This document shows positions 50,318 to 58,648 of a DNA stretch of 64,000 nucleotides, piece by piece; position 1 is the first letter of the stretch; each line of letters begins with the position of its first letter. The stretch covers positions 248,001 through 312,000 of the forward strand of contig NZ_JFYN01000034.1 of assembly GCF_000631985.1 (NCBI RefSeq), given 5' to 3'. The notes below the pieces were generated by a model. It searched no databases, was not told the origin of the DNA, and saw only the letters and a list, made by a program, of their open reading frames with translations. Made by a program: the position numbers and the translations under genes. The stretch is from Pseudomonas sp. RIT288 (GTDB lineage: Bacteria; Pseudomonadota; Gammaproteobacteria; Pseudomonadales; Pseudomonadaceae).

Positions 50318-51781
50318 TTGAAAGCCCTCGACGAACTGACCTTCGACAATCGCTTCGCCCGCCTCGGCGACGCGTTCTCCGCCCATGTGCTGCCCGAGCC
50401 GATCGACAACCCGCGTCTGGTCGTCGCCAGCCCTGCGGCCCTGGCCTTGCTCGATCTCGACCCGGCGACGGCCGACACTCAGGAATTCGCCGAACTGTTC
50501 GGCGGCCACAAGCTGTGGGCCGATGCCGAGCCACGGGCGATGGTCTATTCCGGGCACCAGTTCGGCGGCTACACGCCACAATTGGGCGATGGTCGCGGGC
50601 TGCTGCTCGGTGAGGTGTATAACCAGGCTGGCGAACACTGGGACCTGCACCTGAAGGGCGCCGGACAGACGCCGTTTTCGCGCATGGGCGATGGCCGCGC
50701 GGTATTGCGTTCGTCGATCCGTGAATTCCTCGCCTCCGAGGCGCTGCACGCGCTGAACATTCCGTCTTCACGTGCCGCCTGCGTGATTGGCTCCGACACT
50801 CCGGTGTGGCGTGAAAAGCAGGAGCGCGCCGCAATGGTGCTGCGTCTGGCGCCAAGCCATATTCGCTTCGGCCACTTCGAATATTTCTACTACACCAAGC
50901 GTCCCGAGCAGCAGAAGTTGCTCGGCGAACACGTATTGGCGATGCACTATCCCGAGTGCCTGGAGCAACCGGAACCGTATCTGGCGATGTTCCGCGAGAT
51001 TGTCGAGCGCAATGCCGAACTGATCGCCAAGTGGCAGGCCTACGGCTTCTGTCACGGGGTGATGAACACCGACAACATGTCGATCCTCGGCATCACCTTC
51101 GACTTCGGCCCGTTCGCCTTCCTCGACGATTTCGACGCCAACTTCATCTGCAACCACTCCGATGATCAGGGCCGCTACTCGTTCAGCAACCAGGTGCCGA
51201 TCGGCCAGTGGAATCTCAGCGCTCTGGCCCAGGCCCTGACGCCGTTCATCAGCGTCGAAGCCCTGCGCGAAGCCCTCGGCCTCTACCTGCCGCTCTTCCA
51301 GGCGCACTACCTCGACCTGATGCGCCGCCGCCTCGGCTTCACCACCGCCGAGGACGACGACCAGAAACTGCTGGAGGATCTGCTGCAACTGATGCAGAAC
51401 AGCGGCGTCGATTACACGCTGTTCTTCCGTCGACTGGGTGAAGAATCCGCCGACCAGGCCGTGGCCCGTTTGCGCGACGATTTCGTCGACATCAAAGGCT
51501 TCGACGCCTGGGGCGAGCGCTACGTGGCGCGGGTTACCCGTGATGGCGACAGCAATCAGGAACAACGCCGCACCCGCATGCATGCACTCAATCCGCTGTA
51601 CATCCTGCGCAACTACCTGGCGCAGAAGGCCATTGATGCCGCCGAACAAGGCGACTACTCCGAGGTGCGCCGACTGCATGCGGTGCTAAGCAAACCGTTC
51701 GACGAACAGCCGGGAATGGAAGGTTATGCCGAACGGCCGCCGGAGTGGGGCAAGCATCTGGAGATCAGTTGTTCGTCTTGA
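50318..51781 (+). CDS. selO: Protein adenylyltransferase SelO (pseudokinase, YdiU)
   Basis: 487 residues from a TTG with GGAG at seven-base spacing. SelO motifs are YSGHQFGGYTPQLGDGRG (77-94), Lys 113 in LHLKGAGQTPFSR, Glu 136 in RSSIREFLAS, NTDNMSILG (250-258) and FDFGPFAFLDDF with Asp 262. Kinase-like residues are arranged so that ATP binds inverted and AMP, not phosphate, is transferred to Ser/Thr/Tyr of target proteins. The C-terminal CSS (Cys 485) sits where eukaryotic SelO has selenocysteine. SelO is tied to oxidative-stress responses and redox proteins. It corresponds to PA5023; trxC follows 80 bases downstream. Confidence 0.94.
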   Translation: MKALDELTFDNRFARLGDAFSAHVLPEPIDNPRLVVASPAALALLDLDPATADTQEFAELFGGHKLWADAEPRAMVYSGHQFGGYTPQLGDGRGLLLGEVYNQAGEHWDLHLKGAGQTPFSRMGDGRAVLRSSIREFLASEALHALNIPSSRAACVIGSDTPVWREKQERAAMVLRLAPSHIRFGHFEYFYYTKRPEQQKLLGEHVLAMHYPECLEQPEPYLAMFREIVERNAELIAKWQAYGFCHGVMNTDNMSILGITFDFGPFAFLDDFDANFICNHSDDQGRYSFSNQVPIGQWNLSALAQALTPFISVEALREALGLYLPLFQAHYLDLMRRRLGFTTAEDDDQKLLEDLLQLMQNSGVDYTLFFRRLGEESADQAVARLRDDFVDIKGFDAWGERYVARVTRDGDSNQEQRRTRMHALNPLYILRNYLAQKAIDAAEQGDYSEVRRLHAVLSKPFDEQPGMEGYAERPPEWGKHLEISCSS

Positions 51782-51808
51782 GGCTCCGGACTCAACCTTG
51801 ATAAACGC

Positions 51809-51837
51809 CTCGTACGACTCCAGATCAGTCGTACGAG
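51809..51837 (+). other. Perfect 11-bp hairpin between selO and trxC
   Basis: CTCGTACGACT (51809-51819), seven-base loop, AGTCGTACGAG (51827-51837). No T-run follows; trxC starts 24 bases later. A leader or attenuating structure is possible, or RNA processing between the two genes. Confidence 0.6.
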
Positions 51838-51861
51838 ATATCAACTTAAACCGAGCCCGTC

Positions 51862-52296
51862 ATGACCACTCCACTCCTAATCCCCTGCCCCGCCTGCAAC
51901 GGCCTCAACCGCATCCCCGCCGAACGCCTGGGCGATCAGCCGAAGTGCGGGCGCTGTAAATCCGAGGTGCTGCTGAGCAAGCCGTTCGAACTCAAGCAAG
52001 GTGACTACGCCAGCCAGATCAAGGGTGATCTGCCGTTGTTGGTGGATGTCTGGGCGGAGTGGTGCGGGCCATGCAAGTCGTTCGCGCCGGTGTTCGAGCA
52101 GGCGGCAGCGCAGTTGGCGGGCAAGTGCCGGTTGGCCAAGCTCGACAGCGAGGCCAATCAGCAGTTGTCGGCGCAGTTGGGGATTCGTTCAATTCCGAGT
52201 TTGATTCTGTTCAAGAACGGTCGGGAAGTGGCGCGCCAGAGCGGGGCGTTTCCGTTGCCGCAGTTGATGGCGTGGCTGCGTAGCCAGGGCATCTGA
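51862..52296 (+). CDS. trxC: Thioredoxin 2 (TrxC) with N-terminal zinc finger
   Basis: 144 residues. Two CxxC pairs (Cys 9/12 in IPCPACNG and Cys 29/32 in PKCGRCKS) form the Zn-binding N-terminal domain that separates TrxC from TrxA. The thioredoxin fold follows with active site WAEWCGPCK (Cys 68/71) and the cis-proline in RSIPSLILF. It reduces disulfides in the cytoplasm during oxidative stress. No strong Shine-Dalgarno is visible. It lies downstream of selO on the same strand, with a hairpin between, and is followed by a REPIN. Confidence 0.95.
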   Translation: MTTPLLIPCPACNGLNRIPAERLGDQPKCGRCKSEVLLSKPFELKQGDYASQIKGDLPLLVDVWAEWCGPCKSFAPVFEQAAAQLAGKCRLAKLDSEANQQLSAQLGIRSIPSLILFKNGREVARQSGAFPLPQLMAWLRSQGI

Positions 52297-52312
52297 CCCA
52301 ACACAAATTCAA

Positions 52313-52404
52313 TTGTAGGAGTGAGCCTGCTCGCGATGGCGCCCGTTCAGTCAACAGAGATGTTGAACGTGCTGGCCTCTTCGCGAGCAGGCTCGCTCCC
52401 ACAG
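52313..52404. repeat. REPIN between trxC and the ParA-family gene
   Basis: TGTAGGAGTGAGCCTGCTCG and inverted CGCGAGCAGGCTCGCTCCCA about 90 bases in all. It separates two convergent genes. Confidence 0.88.
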
Positions 52405-52427
52405 GAGGGTGGGGTGCAATCCGGAAA

Positions 52428-53198
52428 TCAGTGATCTTCGAGCAGGTTGTGCAGCTCGACGAACTGCTGTGTCAGCTTGTGCCGTGGGTCGAGGTGGATC
52501 AGCGGGGTGCTGGCCTGGTGCGACTCACGCATGCGCACCGAGCTGTTCAGGTACACCGGCAGCACCGGCAAGCCCTCGGCAATCAACTCATCGAGGATCT
52601 GTTGCGGCAGGCTGGCCCGGGCCTGGAACTGGTTGACCACGATGCCTTCGACTTCCAGGCCTTCGTTGTGGTCTTCCTTCAACTCTTCGATTTCCGCCAG
52701 CAGCCCGTACAGCGCCTGCCGCGAGAAGCTGTCGCAATCGAAGGGAATCAATACCCGATCGGCGGCGATCAACGCCGACACCGCATAGAAGTTCAGTGCT
52801 GGCGGCGTATCGAGATAAATCCGGTCGTATTCGCCATCCAGCTCATCGAGCAATTTTCGCAGCTTGTTGATCTTGTGCTTGGCCTCAAGCTTGGGCTGCA
52901 GATCGGCCAGCTCAGCGGTGGCGGTGATGATGTGCAGGTTGTCGAACGGGGTTTCGTAGATGTCGGCCTGGTTTTTCTTCGAGAACGGCCCTGATGACAA
53001 GGTTTGCTTGAAGAAGTCGGCAATGCCCATCGGTATGTCATTGCCGGTGAGCCCCGTCAGATACTGGGTGGAGTTGGCCTGGGCGTCGAGGTCGACCAAC
53101 AGCGTGCGATAGCCCTCGCTGGCACTCACCGCCGCCAGATTGCAGGCAATGCTGGATTTGCCCACGCCACCTTTCTGATTGAACACCACGCGCCGCAT
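52428..53198 (-). CDS. ParA-family ATPase (PA5028-like)
   Basis: 256 residues from the ATG at 53198 with a perfect GGAGGT nine bases upstream; a reading to 53435 is rejected. The deviant Walker A is KGGVGKSSIACN (9-20) at the very N-terminus, VDLDAQANSTQ is the A' motif, and IYLDTPPAL is Walker B. No DNA-binding N-terminal extension, as in small chromosomal or cargo-positioning ParA proteins. No parB-like gene is adjacent, so it is an orphan ParA whose cargo is unknown. The homologue in PAO1 lies a few genes after selO (PA5028). It is divergent from the aryl polyene operon. Confidence 0.88.
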   Translation of the reverse strand: MRRVVFNQKGGVGKSSIACNLAAVSASEGYRTLLVDLDAQANSTQYLTGLTGNDIPMGIADFFKQTLSSGPFSKKNQADIYETPFDNLHIITATAELADLQPKLEAKHKINKLRKLLDELDGEYDRIYLDTPPALNFYAVSALIAADRVLIPFDCDSFSRQALYGLLAEIEELKEDHNEGLEVEGIVVNQFQARASLPQQILDELIAEGLPVLPVYLNSSVRMRESHQASTPLIHLDPRHKLTQQFVELHNLLEDH

Positions 53199-53435
53199 GA
53201 CAAAACCTCCGTGTATCAAAGAATGACCGAGTGTAGTTGCCTGTGCGTGCGCTTCGCTACCTTCAACGACGCGGACTACGGAGTCAGGCCACAAATCAGC
53301 GGGTACAGCGGGCAAAAACCTCCCGAGTGCGCTGATATACCCGACAGACAAATCCCGCACGACCTGGATAATGGCCAAGTGACAGTTTTCCGCAAACCAC
53401 TCGGTACATTTCGTTGAGCAAAACGTAACCAACAT

Positions 53436-53464
53436 TTGCTACACACTCGTCGCACCGGGATAAT
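53436..53464 (+). promoter_or_regulatory. Probable promoter of the aryl polyene operon
   Basis: TTGCTA (53436-53441), exactly 17 bases, GATAAT (53459-53464). The expected start is near 53471, 87 bases before the first gene. It is the best match in the 359-base gap 53199-53557, which otherwise holds only the leader of the ParA gene. Confidence 0.5.
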
Positions 53465-53557
53465 GCGCGCCACCCGGCGCCAAGCGCCACCTCAGGTCAG
53501 CCGCGCCCTGGCGACTCAAAGCGTCATGAAAAGCCCGCAGGGGCGGGATGAACATCC

Positions 53558-54277
53558 GTGATCAACTTCAACATCGCCCAATGGCGCGCGTGGGCCCCGG
53601 GGCTCGACAGCGTGGACGCGTGGCAGGCCTGGAGCCGACAACCGGTCGTACTCCCGAGCAGCGATGTCGCGCCCGATGTGTCGTTTCTGCCAGCCATGCA
53701 GCGCCGTCGGCTCAGTCGTCTGGCGCGGATGGCGTTCAGTGTCGGCTGGCCGCTGGCCGACGGACGGGAGAACCTGCCGCTGGTGTTTGTTTCACGACAC
53801 GGTGAAACCCCGCGCACCTTCGAGATCCTCAGTGACCTGGCCAAGGACGAGCCGTTGTCGCCGACCCAGTTCAGCCTGTCGGTGCACAACGCGATCATCG
53901 GTCTGTGGTCGATCATGCGCGGCGAATCCAGCGAAATGACGGCCCTTGCGGCCGCGGGCGATGGCCTGGAACACGGCATCCTCGAAGCCGCCGCCCTGCT
54001 CGATGAAGGCGCTCCGGCGGTGCTGCTGATCATCACCGAAGAACAGCCGCCCCAAGCCTATTCGCAGTGGATCGACGACGTACCGTTCCCTTATGCGCTG
54101 GGTCTGCTGCTCACCCCCGGTACCGACTGGCGGCTGACCTTGAACAGCGGGCCGCAAGCACTGTCCAAGGCGCACTGGCCACACGCGCTGAATCTGTTGC
54201 GCACCCTGCTCGGCCAGCAAACCCATTGCCAACATGCCTGGAAAAATCGTGTATGGACCTGGCAACGCAACCCGTGA
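53558..54277 (+). CDS. Beta-ketoacyl synthase-like chain-length factor of the aryl polyene cluster
   Basis: 239 residues from a GTG. The sequence (INFNIAQWRAWAPGLDSVDA ... SLSVHNAIIGLWSIMRGESS) matches the N-terminal-KS-fold proteins found as the first or early gene of aryl polyene clusters. It is about half the length of a complete ketosynthase and has no active-site Cys in the expected nucleophile elbow (AAAGDGLEHGILEAA), so it should act as a partner of a true ketosynthase to set chain length. That ketosynthase is not in the window and probably lies beyond the right edge. The next gene overlaps its end by 25 bases. Confidence 0.8.
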   Translation: MINFNIAQWRAWAPGLDSVDAWQAWSRQPVVLPSSDVAPDVSFLPAMQRRRLSRLARMAFSVGWPLADGRENLPLVFVSRHGETPRTFEILSDLAKDEPLSPTQFSLSVHNAIIGLWSIMRGESSEMTALAAAGDGLEHGILEAAALLDEGAPAVLLIITEEQPPQAYSQWIDDVPFPYALGLLLTPGTDWRLTLNSGPQALSKAHWPHALNLLRTLLGQQTHCQHAWKNRVWTWQRNP

Positions 54278-55062
54278 CCGAGAAGAACCGCGACGCCTAT
54301 TACTGGCGCTTGCTGGCCACCGCCGCCAGTTTCACCCTGTTCGGGCTCGGGGGGCTGTGCCTGCGCATACTGGTATTTCCGCTGCTCGGTTGCTTGCCGG
54401 GTGACGCACTCAAACATCGTCAGCGCGCGCGGCAGACCGTCAGTCGGCTGTTCTGGTTTTTCGTGCGATTCATGGCCCGCACCGGCGTCCTGACTTACGA
54501 CATTCAAGGGGCGGAACGCCTCGGTCGGCCGGGGCAGATGATCATCGCCAACCACCCGTCGCTGATCGACGTGGTGTTCCTGATCGGCCTGGTGCGCCAG
54601 GCCAATTGCGTGGTGAAGAAAAGCCTGTGGGAAAATCCCTTCACCCGCGGCCCCCTGCGCCGCACCGAATACATCAGCAATGACGGCAGCATGGACATGC
54701 TCGACGCTGCCGCCGAGTCCCTGCAAAACGGCCAGACCCTGATCATTTTCCCCGAGGGCACGCGCACTCAACCCGGTCAGGCGCCAGCCTTTCATCGGGG
54801 GGCTGCGGCGATTGCCCTGCGCGGTGCGAAAATCCTTACGCCAGTGGTCATCAAGGTCAGCCCGACTACCCTGACCAAGGCCGAACCCTGGTATCGCATC
54901 CCCCGCCGCCGCGTGCACTTCAGTTTTCGTGTAGGGGCCGATATAGACCCACAGACTTTCGCCACGCAAGGCCCGGCACCGCAGGCCTCGCGCAAGCTCA
55001 ACGATTATTTGCACTCTTACTACATTAAGGAGCTCGCCGAAGATGAGCGATCTGCACCGTGA
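54253..55062 (+). CDS. PlsC-like 1-acyl-glycerol-3-phosphate acyltransferase of the aryl polyene cluster
   Basis: 269 residues from the ATG at 54253, inside the end of the preceding gene. A hydrophobic segment (about 20-48) anchors it to the membrane. The acyltransferase motifs are NHPSLID (His 101, Asp 106) and FPEGTRT (166-172). In aryl polyene clusters such enzymes probably attach the polyene acyl chain from ACP to a lipid-like acceptor. The start of the next gene (an ACP) lies 20 bases before its stop. Confidence 0.88.
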   Translation: MDLATQPVTEKNRDAYYWRLLATAASFTLFGLGGLCLRILVFPLLGCLPGDALKHRQRARQTVSRLFWFFVRFMARTGVLTYDIQGAERLGRPGQMIIANHPSLIDVVFLIGLVRQANCVVKKSLWENPFTRGPLRRTEYISNDGSMDMLDAAAESLQNGQTLIIFPEGTRTQPGQAPAFHRGAAAIALRGAKILTPVVIKVSPTTLTKAEPWYRIPRRRVHFSFRVGADIDPQTFATQGPAPQASRKLNDYLHSYYIKELAEDERSAP

Positions 55063-55303
55063 AATAAAACTGCTGATCATCGATGCCCTCGGCCTCGAAG
55101 ACATCAGCGTCGACGACATCGGCGACGAGCAGACGCTGTTCGGCGAAGGCCTGGGCCTGGATTCCGTCGACGCACTGGAACTGGGTCTGGCGATCCAGAA
55201 AAAGTACGGCATCAAGATCGACGCCGACGCCAAAGACACCCGTAACCACTTCACCAACGTGGCGAGCCTTGCGGCGTTCGTCACGGCAAAACAGGCAGCT
55301 TGA
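55043..55303 (+). CDS. Acyl carrier protein 1 of the aryl polyene cluster
   Basis: 86 residues with AAGGAG ten bases upstream. The 4'-phosphopantetheine site is GLDSVDALEL (Ser 41). Acidic four-helix ACP. It overlaps the acyltransferase gene by 20 bases; the second ACP gene follows ten bases later. One of the pair probably carries the aryl starter and the other the growing chain. Confidence 0.93.
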   Translation: MSDLHREIKLLIIDALGLEDISVDDIGDEQTLFGEGLGLDSVDALELGLAIQKKYGIKIDADAKDTRNHFTNVASLAAFVTAKQAA

Positions 55304-55312
55304 GACCGGACC

Positions 55313-55567
55313 ATGCAAACTCGTGACGACATTTTCAACACCCTGCGCGATGCCTTGGTCGAGCTGTTCGAACTGGATCCGGCGCGAATCAGCCTGGAGT
55401 CCAACCTGTATCAGGATCTGGAGATCGACAGCATCGACGCGGTCGACCTGATCGATCACATCAAACGCCAGACCGGCAAGAAAATCGCCGCTGAAGAATT
55501 CAAATCGGTGCGCACCGTCGGTGACGTGGTCGAGGCGGTCTACCGTCTGGTTCAACCGGCCGCATGA
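55313..55567 (+). CDS. Acyl carrier protein 2 of the aryl polyene cluster
   Basis: 84 residues. The phosphopantetheine site is EIDSIDAVDLIDH (Ser 40). Its sequence is quite different from the first ACP (DALVELFELDPARIS helix I), as expected for two ACPs with different partners. The stop overlaps the next start (ATGA). Confidence 0.93.
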   Translation: MQTRDDIFNTLRDALVELFELDPARISLESNLYQDLEIDSIDAVDLIDHIKRQTGKKIAAEEFKSVRTVGDVVEAVYRLVQPAA

Positions 55568-56109
55568 GCCGACTGATCAGCCTCGGCCTGCTGTTGGCGG
55601 GGCTGCTGTACCCCTTTGCGGTGTATTTCGGCATGGAGCACTTCGCCCCGTGGCAGTTCGGACTGCTGTTGGGCGGGCTGTGGCTGGCACGCGCGCTGAC
55701 CGGCGAGCGCAAACCCGGCAGCCTGTGGATGGCCTGCGTGGCGATCGGGTTCTGCCTGCTGCTGGCGCTGTTCGACAGTCCGCAGTTGCTGCGCTGGTAT
55801 CCGGTGCTGATCAGCGGCTTCATGCTGGCGCTGTTCAGCCTGAGCCTGAAATACGGCCCGCCGATGGTCGAGCGCCTGGCGCGGCTGCGCGAGCCGCAAC
55901 TGCCGCCCGAGGCGATCCGCTACACCCGCCAGGTCACCGTGGCCTGGAGCGTGTTTTTCTTCTGCAACGGTTTGTGCGCCGCGCTCCTGACCCTGTGGGC
56001 GCCGCTGCATTGGTGGATGTTGTACACCGGCCTGATCTCTTACGGATTGATCGGCCTGATGTTTGCCATTGAATGGCTGATACGACAACGGGTAAGAGGC
56101 CGTAAATGA
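55564..56109 (+). CDS. COG4648-family integral membrane protein of the aryl polyene cluster
   Basis: 181 residues with about five or six hydrophobic segments: LISLGLLLAGLLYPFAVYF (3-21), QFGLLLGGLWLARAL, WMACVAIGFCLLLALF, PVLISGFMLALFSLSL, TVAWSVFFFCNGLCAALLTL and MLYTGLISYGLIGLMFAIEW. Members occur almost only in aryl polyene and related clusters, next to the ACPs and the AMP-ligase; the role is unknown. Both ends overlap neighbours by four bases. Confidence 0.82.
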   Translation: MSRLISLGLLLAGLLYPFAVYFGMEHFAPWQFGLLLGGLWLARALTGERKPGSLWMACVAIGFCLLLALFDSPQLLRWYPVLISGFMLALFSLSLKYGPPMVERLARLREPQLPPEAIRYTRQVTVAWSVFFFCNGLCAALLTLWAPLHWWMLYTGLISYGLIGLMFAIEWLIRQRVRGRK

Positions 56110-57785
56110 ACTGGATAAAACTTGAGCAACTGTTGCTCAAGACCTTGCCGGAGCGCGCGATCAGCGCCGCTCCGGCGCTCGACCACACACAACTGCGCGA
56201 GCAGGCGCTGAGTGTTGCCGCCGGCCTGCAGGCACGCGGCGTGCAGCGCATGGCGGTGCATCTGGAAGATGCCGCCGACCTCGCCATCGCCCTGCTCGGG
56301 GCCTGGCGCGCCAGCGTCAGTGTATTGCTGCCCGCGGACCTGCAAGCGCAGACCCGCCAGCGCTGGTCGAGTGAAGTCGATCTGTGGCTGACCGATCACA
56401 GCGCGGATGTTCACCTGAGCGATCTGTTGCAGCCGGCCCTGCCCGGCGCTGAACTGGATCTCGATCAGTGCCGGCTGAGCCTGTGCACCTCCGGCTCCAG
56501 CGGTGAGCCCAAGCGTATCGACAAGACCCTGCGCCAACTGGCCAACGAGGTCGAAGCCCTGGAGCAACTGTGGGGCGCGGATCTTGGTGAAGCCTGGATC
56601 ATCGGCAGCGTCGCCACCCAGCACATCTACGGTTTGCTGTTCCGCGTGCTGTGGCCGCTGTGCGCCGGGCGCCCGTTCGTGCGCAGGCAACTGGCGTTTC
56701 CGGAAGACCTGCAGCGCGCCAGCCGCGAACACTCGGCCTTCGCCTGGGTCGGCAGCCCGGCACTGCTCAAACGCATGGGCGACAACCTCGACTGGCCGGC
56801 CCTGAGCGCCGTGCGCCGGGTGTTTTCCTCCGGCGGTGCGTTGCCGACAGAGGCGGCGCAGAGCCTGCAGCAACGCCTGCAGCAGTGGCCGACCGAAATC
56901 CTCGGCAGTTCGGAAACCGGCGGCATTGCCTGGCGTCAGGGCGCCAGCCTGTGGCAGCCCTTCGCCGGGGTTGAGCTGAGCCAGGACCGCGACGGCGCCC
57001 TGCTGGTCGCCTCGCCCTACCTGCCGGCCGGGCATGTCGAGCACACCGCCGACGCCGCGCGCATTGCCGCCGATGGGCGTTTCGAACTGCTGGGACGGCT
57101 GGACCGTATCGTCAAACTCGAAGAGAAGCGCATCTCCCTGCCGATGCTGGAGCAGGCGCTGGTCGCCCACGCCTGGGTCGCCGAAGCACGGATGGGCGTG
57201 GTTCAAGAAAACCGTGCGGTGCTTGGCGCCTTGCTGGTGCTCAGCGACGCCGGCCTGTTTGCCCTGCGTGAACAGGGGCGCCGCAGCCTGACCGAAGCCC
57301 TGCGCAAACACCTGAGCCAGCATTGCGAAGCCCTGGCCTTGCCCCGGCGCTGGCGTCTGGTGCGGCAACTGCCGCTGAACAGTCAGGGCAAGCTGCCGCA
57401 GGCCGACATCGAAGCGCTGCTGCTGGCGCCACGGCCGAAAGCCCCGCAAGTGCTGGAACAGGTCGAAACCGACGGCGAGTGGAGCCTGCAATTGAGTGTT
57501 CCGCCGGACCTGGCCTACTTCAGCGGCCACTTCCCCAAGGCCCCGGTGCTGCCCGGCGTGGTACAGGTCGAATGGGCGCTGAACCTCGGCCGACAACTGC
57601 TGAACCTGCCCGGCAAATTTGCCGGCATGGAAGTGCTGAAATTCCAGCAACTGGTGCGCCCGGGCGATGAGGTTCAACTGCACCTGCGTTTCGATCCAGA
57701 ACGCGGCAAGCTGTATTTCGCCTACCGCAATGACACCGCGACCTGCTCCAGCGGGCGAATCCTCCTGGGAGCCACCGATGCATAA
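56106..57785 (+). CDS. Fused acyl-ACP/AMP ligase and hotdog dehydratase of the aryl polyene cluster
   Basis: 559 residues in two parts. Residues 1 to about 445 form an ANL adenylating enzyme: LCTSGSSGEPK (126-136) is the phosphate loop, SSGGALPTEAAQ and EILGSSETGGIAWRQG follow, and LDRIVKLEEKRISLP is the hinge. Residues about 455-559 form a FabZ/ApeI-like hotdog domain with FSGHFPKAPVLPGVVQVEW (His about 475). The ligase should load an aryl acid onto ACP, and the dehydratase should remove water after each reduction. In E. coli-type clusters these functions are separate genes, so this is a fusion. A REPIN separates it from the next gene, the only wide gap in the operon. Confidence 0.88.
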   Translation: MNWIKLEQLLLKTLPERAISAAPALDHTQLREQALSVAAGLQARGVQRMAVHLEDAADLAIALLGAWRASVSVLLPADLQAQTRQRWSSEVDLWLTDHSADVHLSDLLQPALPGAELDLDQCRLSLCTSGSSGEPKRIDKTLRQLANEVEALEQLWGADLGEAWIIGSVATQHIYGLLFRVLWPLCAGRPFVRRQLAFPEDLQRASREHSAFAWVGSPALLKRMGDNLDWPALSAVRRVFSSGGALPTEAAQSLQQRLQQWPTEILGSSETGGIAWRQGASLWQPFAGVELSQDRDGALLVASPYLPAGHVEHTADAARIAADGRFELLGRLDRIVKLEEKRISLPMLEQALVAHAWVAEARMGVVQENRAVLGALLVLSDAGLFALREQGRRSLTEALRKHLSQHCEALALPRRWRLVRQLPLNSQGKLPQADIEALLLAPRPKAPQVLEQVETDGEWSLQLSVPPDLAYFSGHFPKAPVLPGVVQVEWALNLGRQLLNLPGKFAGMEVLKFQQLVRPGDEVQLHLRFDPERGKLYFAYRNDTATCSSGRILLGATDA

Positions 57786-57786
57786 C

Positions 57787-57901
57787 CTGTGGCGAGGGAG
57801 CTTGCTCCCGATGGGCTGCGAAGCGGCCCCAAACTCGGTCCACGCAAAACTGCGAGCGAGTGCTGCGCACTCGAGCGGGAGCAAGCTCCCTCGCCACAGT
57901 G
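57787..57901. repeat. REPIN (GAGGGAGCTTGCTCCCG type) inside the aryl polyene operon
   Basis: CTGTGGCGAGGGAGCTTGCTC and mirrored GAGCAAGCTCCCTCGCCACA about 115 bases overall, with an inner near-palindrome GCGAGTGCTGCGCACTCG. It is the sole interruption in a run of otherwise overlapping genes. Confidence 0.88.
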
Positions 57902-57913
57902 GGGATGTGTTCA

Positions 57914-58648
57914 ATGCATAACCCTTGCGCCGTGATTCCGGTCTACAACCATGAAACCGCGATCGGCACCGTGGTCGATGCCCTGCTCGCCCAAGGCCTG
58001 CCGTGCATTCTGGTGGACGACGCCAGCACTCCGTCCTGCGCGCGGGTGCTGGATACGCTGGCCGAGCGCGAAAACGTGCATCTGGTGCGCCTGACCCTCA
58101 ATCAGGGCAAGGGCGGCGCGGTGATGACCGGCCTGCGCGAAGCGGCGCGTCTGGGCTTCACCCATGCCTTGCAGGTTGACGCCGACGGTCAACACGACTT
58201 GCACGACGTCGCGCGTTTCGTCGAGGAATCCCGCGTCCACCCGGACGCAATGATCTGCGGTTATCCGCTGTTCGACGAGAGTGTGCCCAAGGGCCGCTTG
58301 TACGCGCGTTATCTGACCCACGTGATGGTCTGGATCAACACCCTGTCGTTGCAGATCCGCGATTCGATGTGCGGCTTTCGCGTCTATCCGCTGGCTCCGA
58401 CGCTGGCGGTAATCGACTCGGCGCGAGTCGGCAAGCGCATGGATTTCGACTCGGACATCCTCGTGCGCCTGTCGTGGCGCAACCAGCCGATGCGCTGGCT
58501 GCAGACCAGCGTGCATTACCCGCTGGACGGCGTCTCGCACTTCCGTCTGTTCCACGACAACGCGCTGATTTCCAGCATGCACACCCGGTTGTTCTTCGGC
58601 ATGCTGCTGCGCCTGCCCGTCATCCTCTGGCGCCGGTGGCGCACATGA
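57914..58648 (+). CDS. Family 2 glycosyltransferase of the aryl polyene cluster
   Basis: 244 residues from the ATG at 57914. GT-A fold: VIPVYNHETAIGTVV (7-21), LVDDAST (33-39), NQGKGGAVMTGL (63-74) and the metal-binding DADGQHD (89-95). The C-terminus is hydrophobic and basic (RLFFGMLLRLPVILWRRWR), a membrane-docking end. It resembles dolichyl-phosphate mannose synthase-like enzymes and probably adds a sugar to the lipid acceptor of the polyene. Its stop overlaps the next start by four bases. Confidence 0.87.
   Translation: MHNPCAVIPVYNHETAIGTVVDALLAQGLPCILVDDASTPSCARVLDTLAERENVHLVRLTLNQGKGGAVMTGLREAARLGFTHALQVDADGQHDLHDVARFVEESRVHPDAMICGYPLFDESVPKGRLYARYLTHVMVWINTLSLQIRDSMCGFRVYPLAPTLAVIDSARVGKRMDFDSDILVRLSWRNQPMRWLQTSVHYPLDGVSHFRLFHDNALISSMHTRLFFGMLLRLPVILWRRWRT

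Noticed and set aside
48887..50749. 620-codon minus-strand frame opposite mscK and selO
   Set aside because: It spans two genuine genes and their junction in an opposite frame, so it cannot be a real gene.
52428..53435. Longer start for the ParA-family protein at 53435
   Set aside because: The extra 79 codons precede the Walker A motif with no recognisable domain, while a perfect GGAGGT supports the ATG at 53198.
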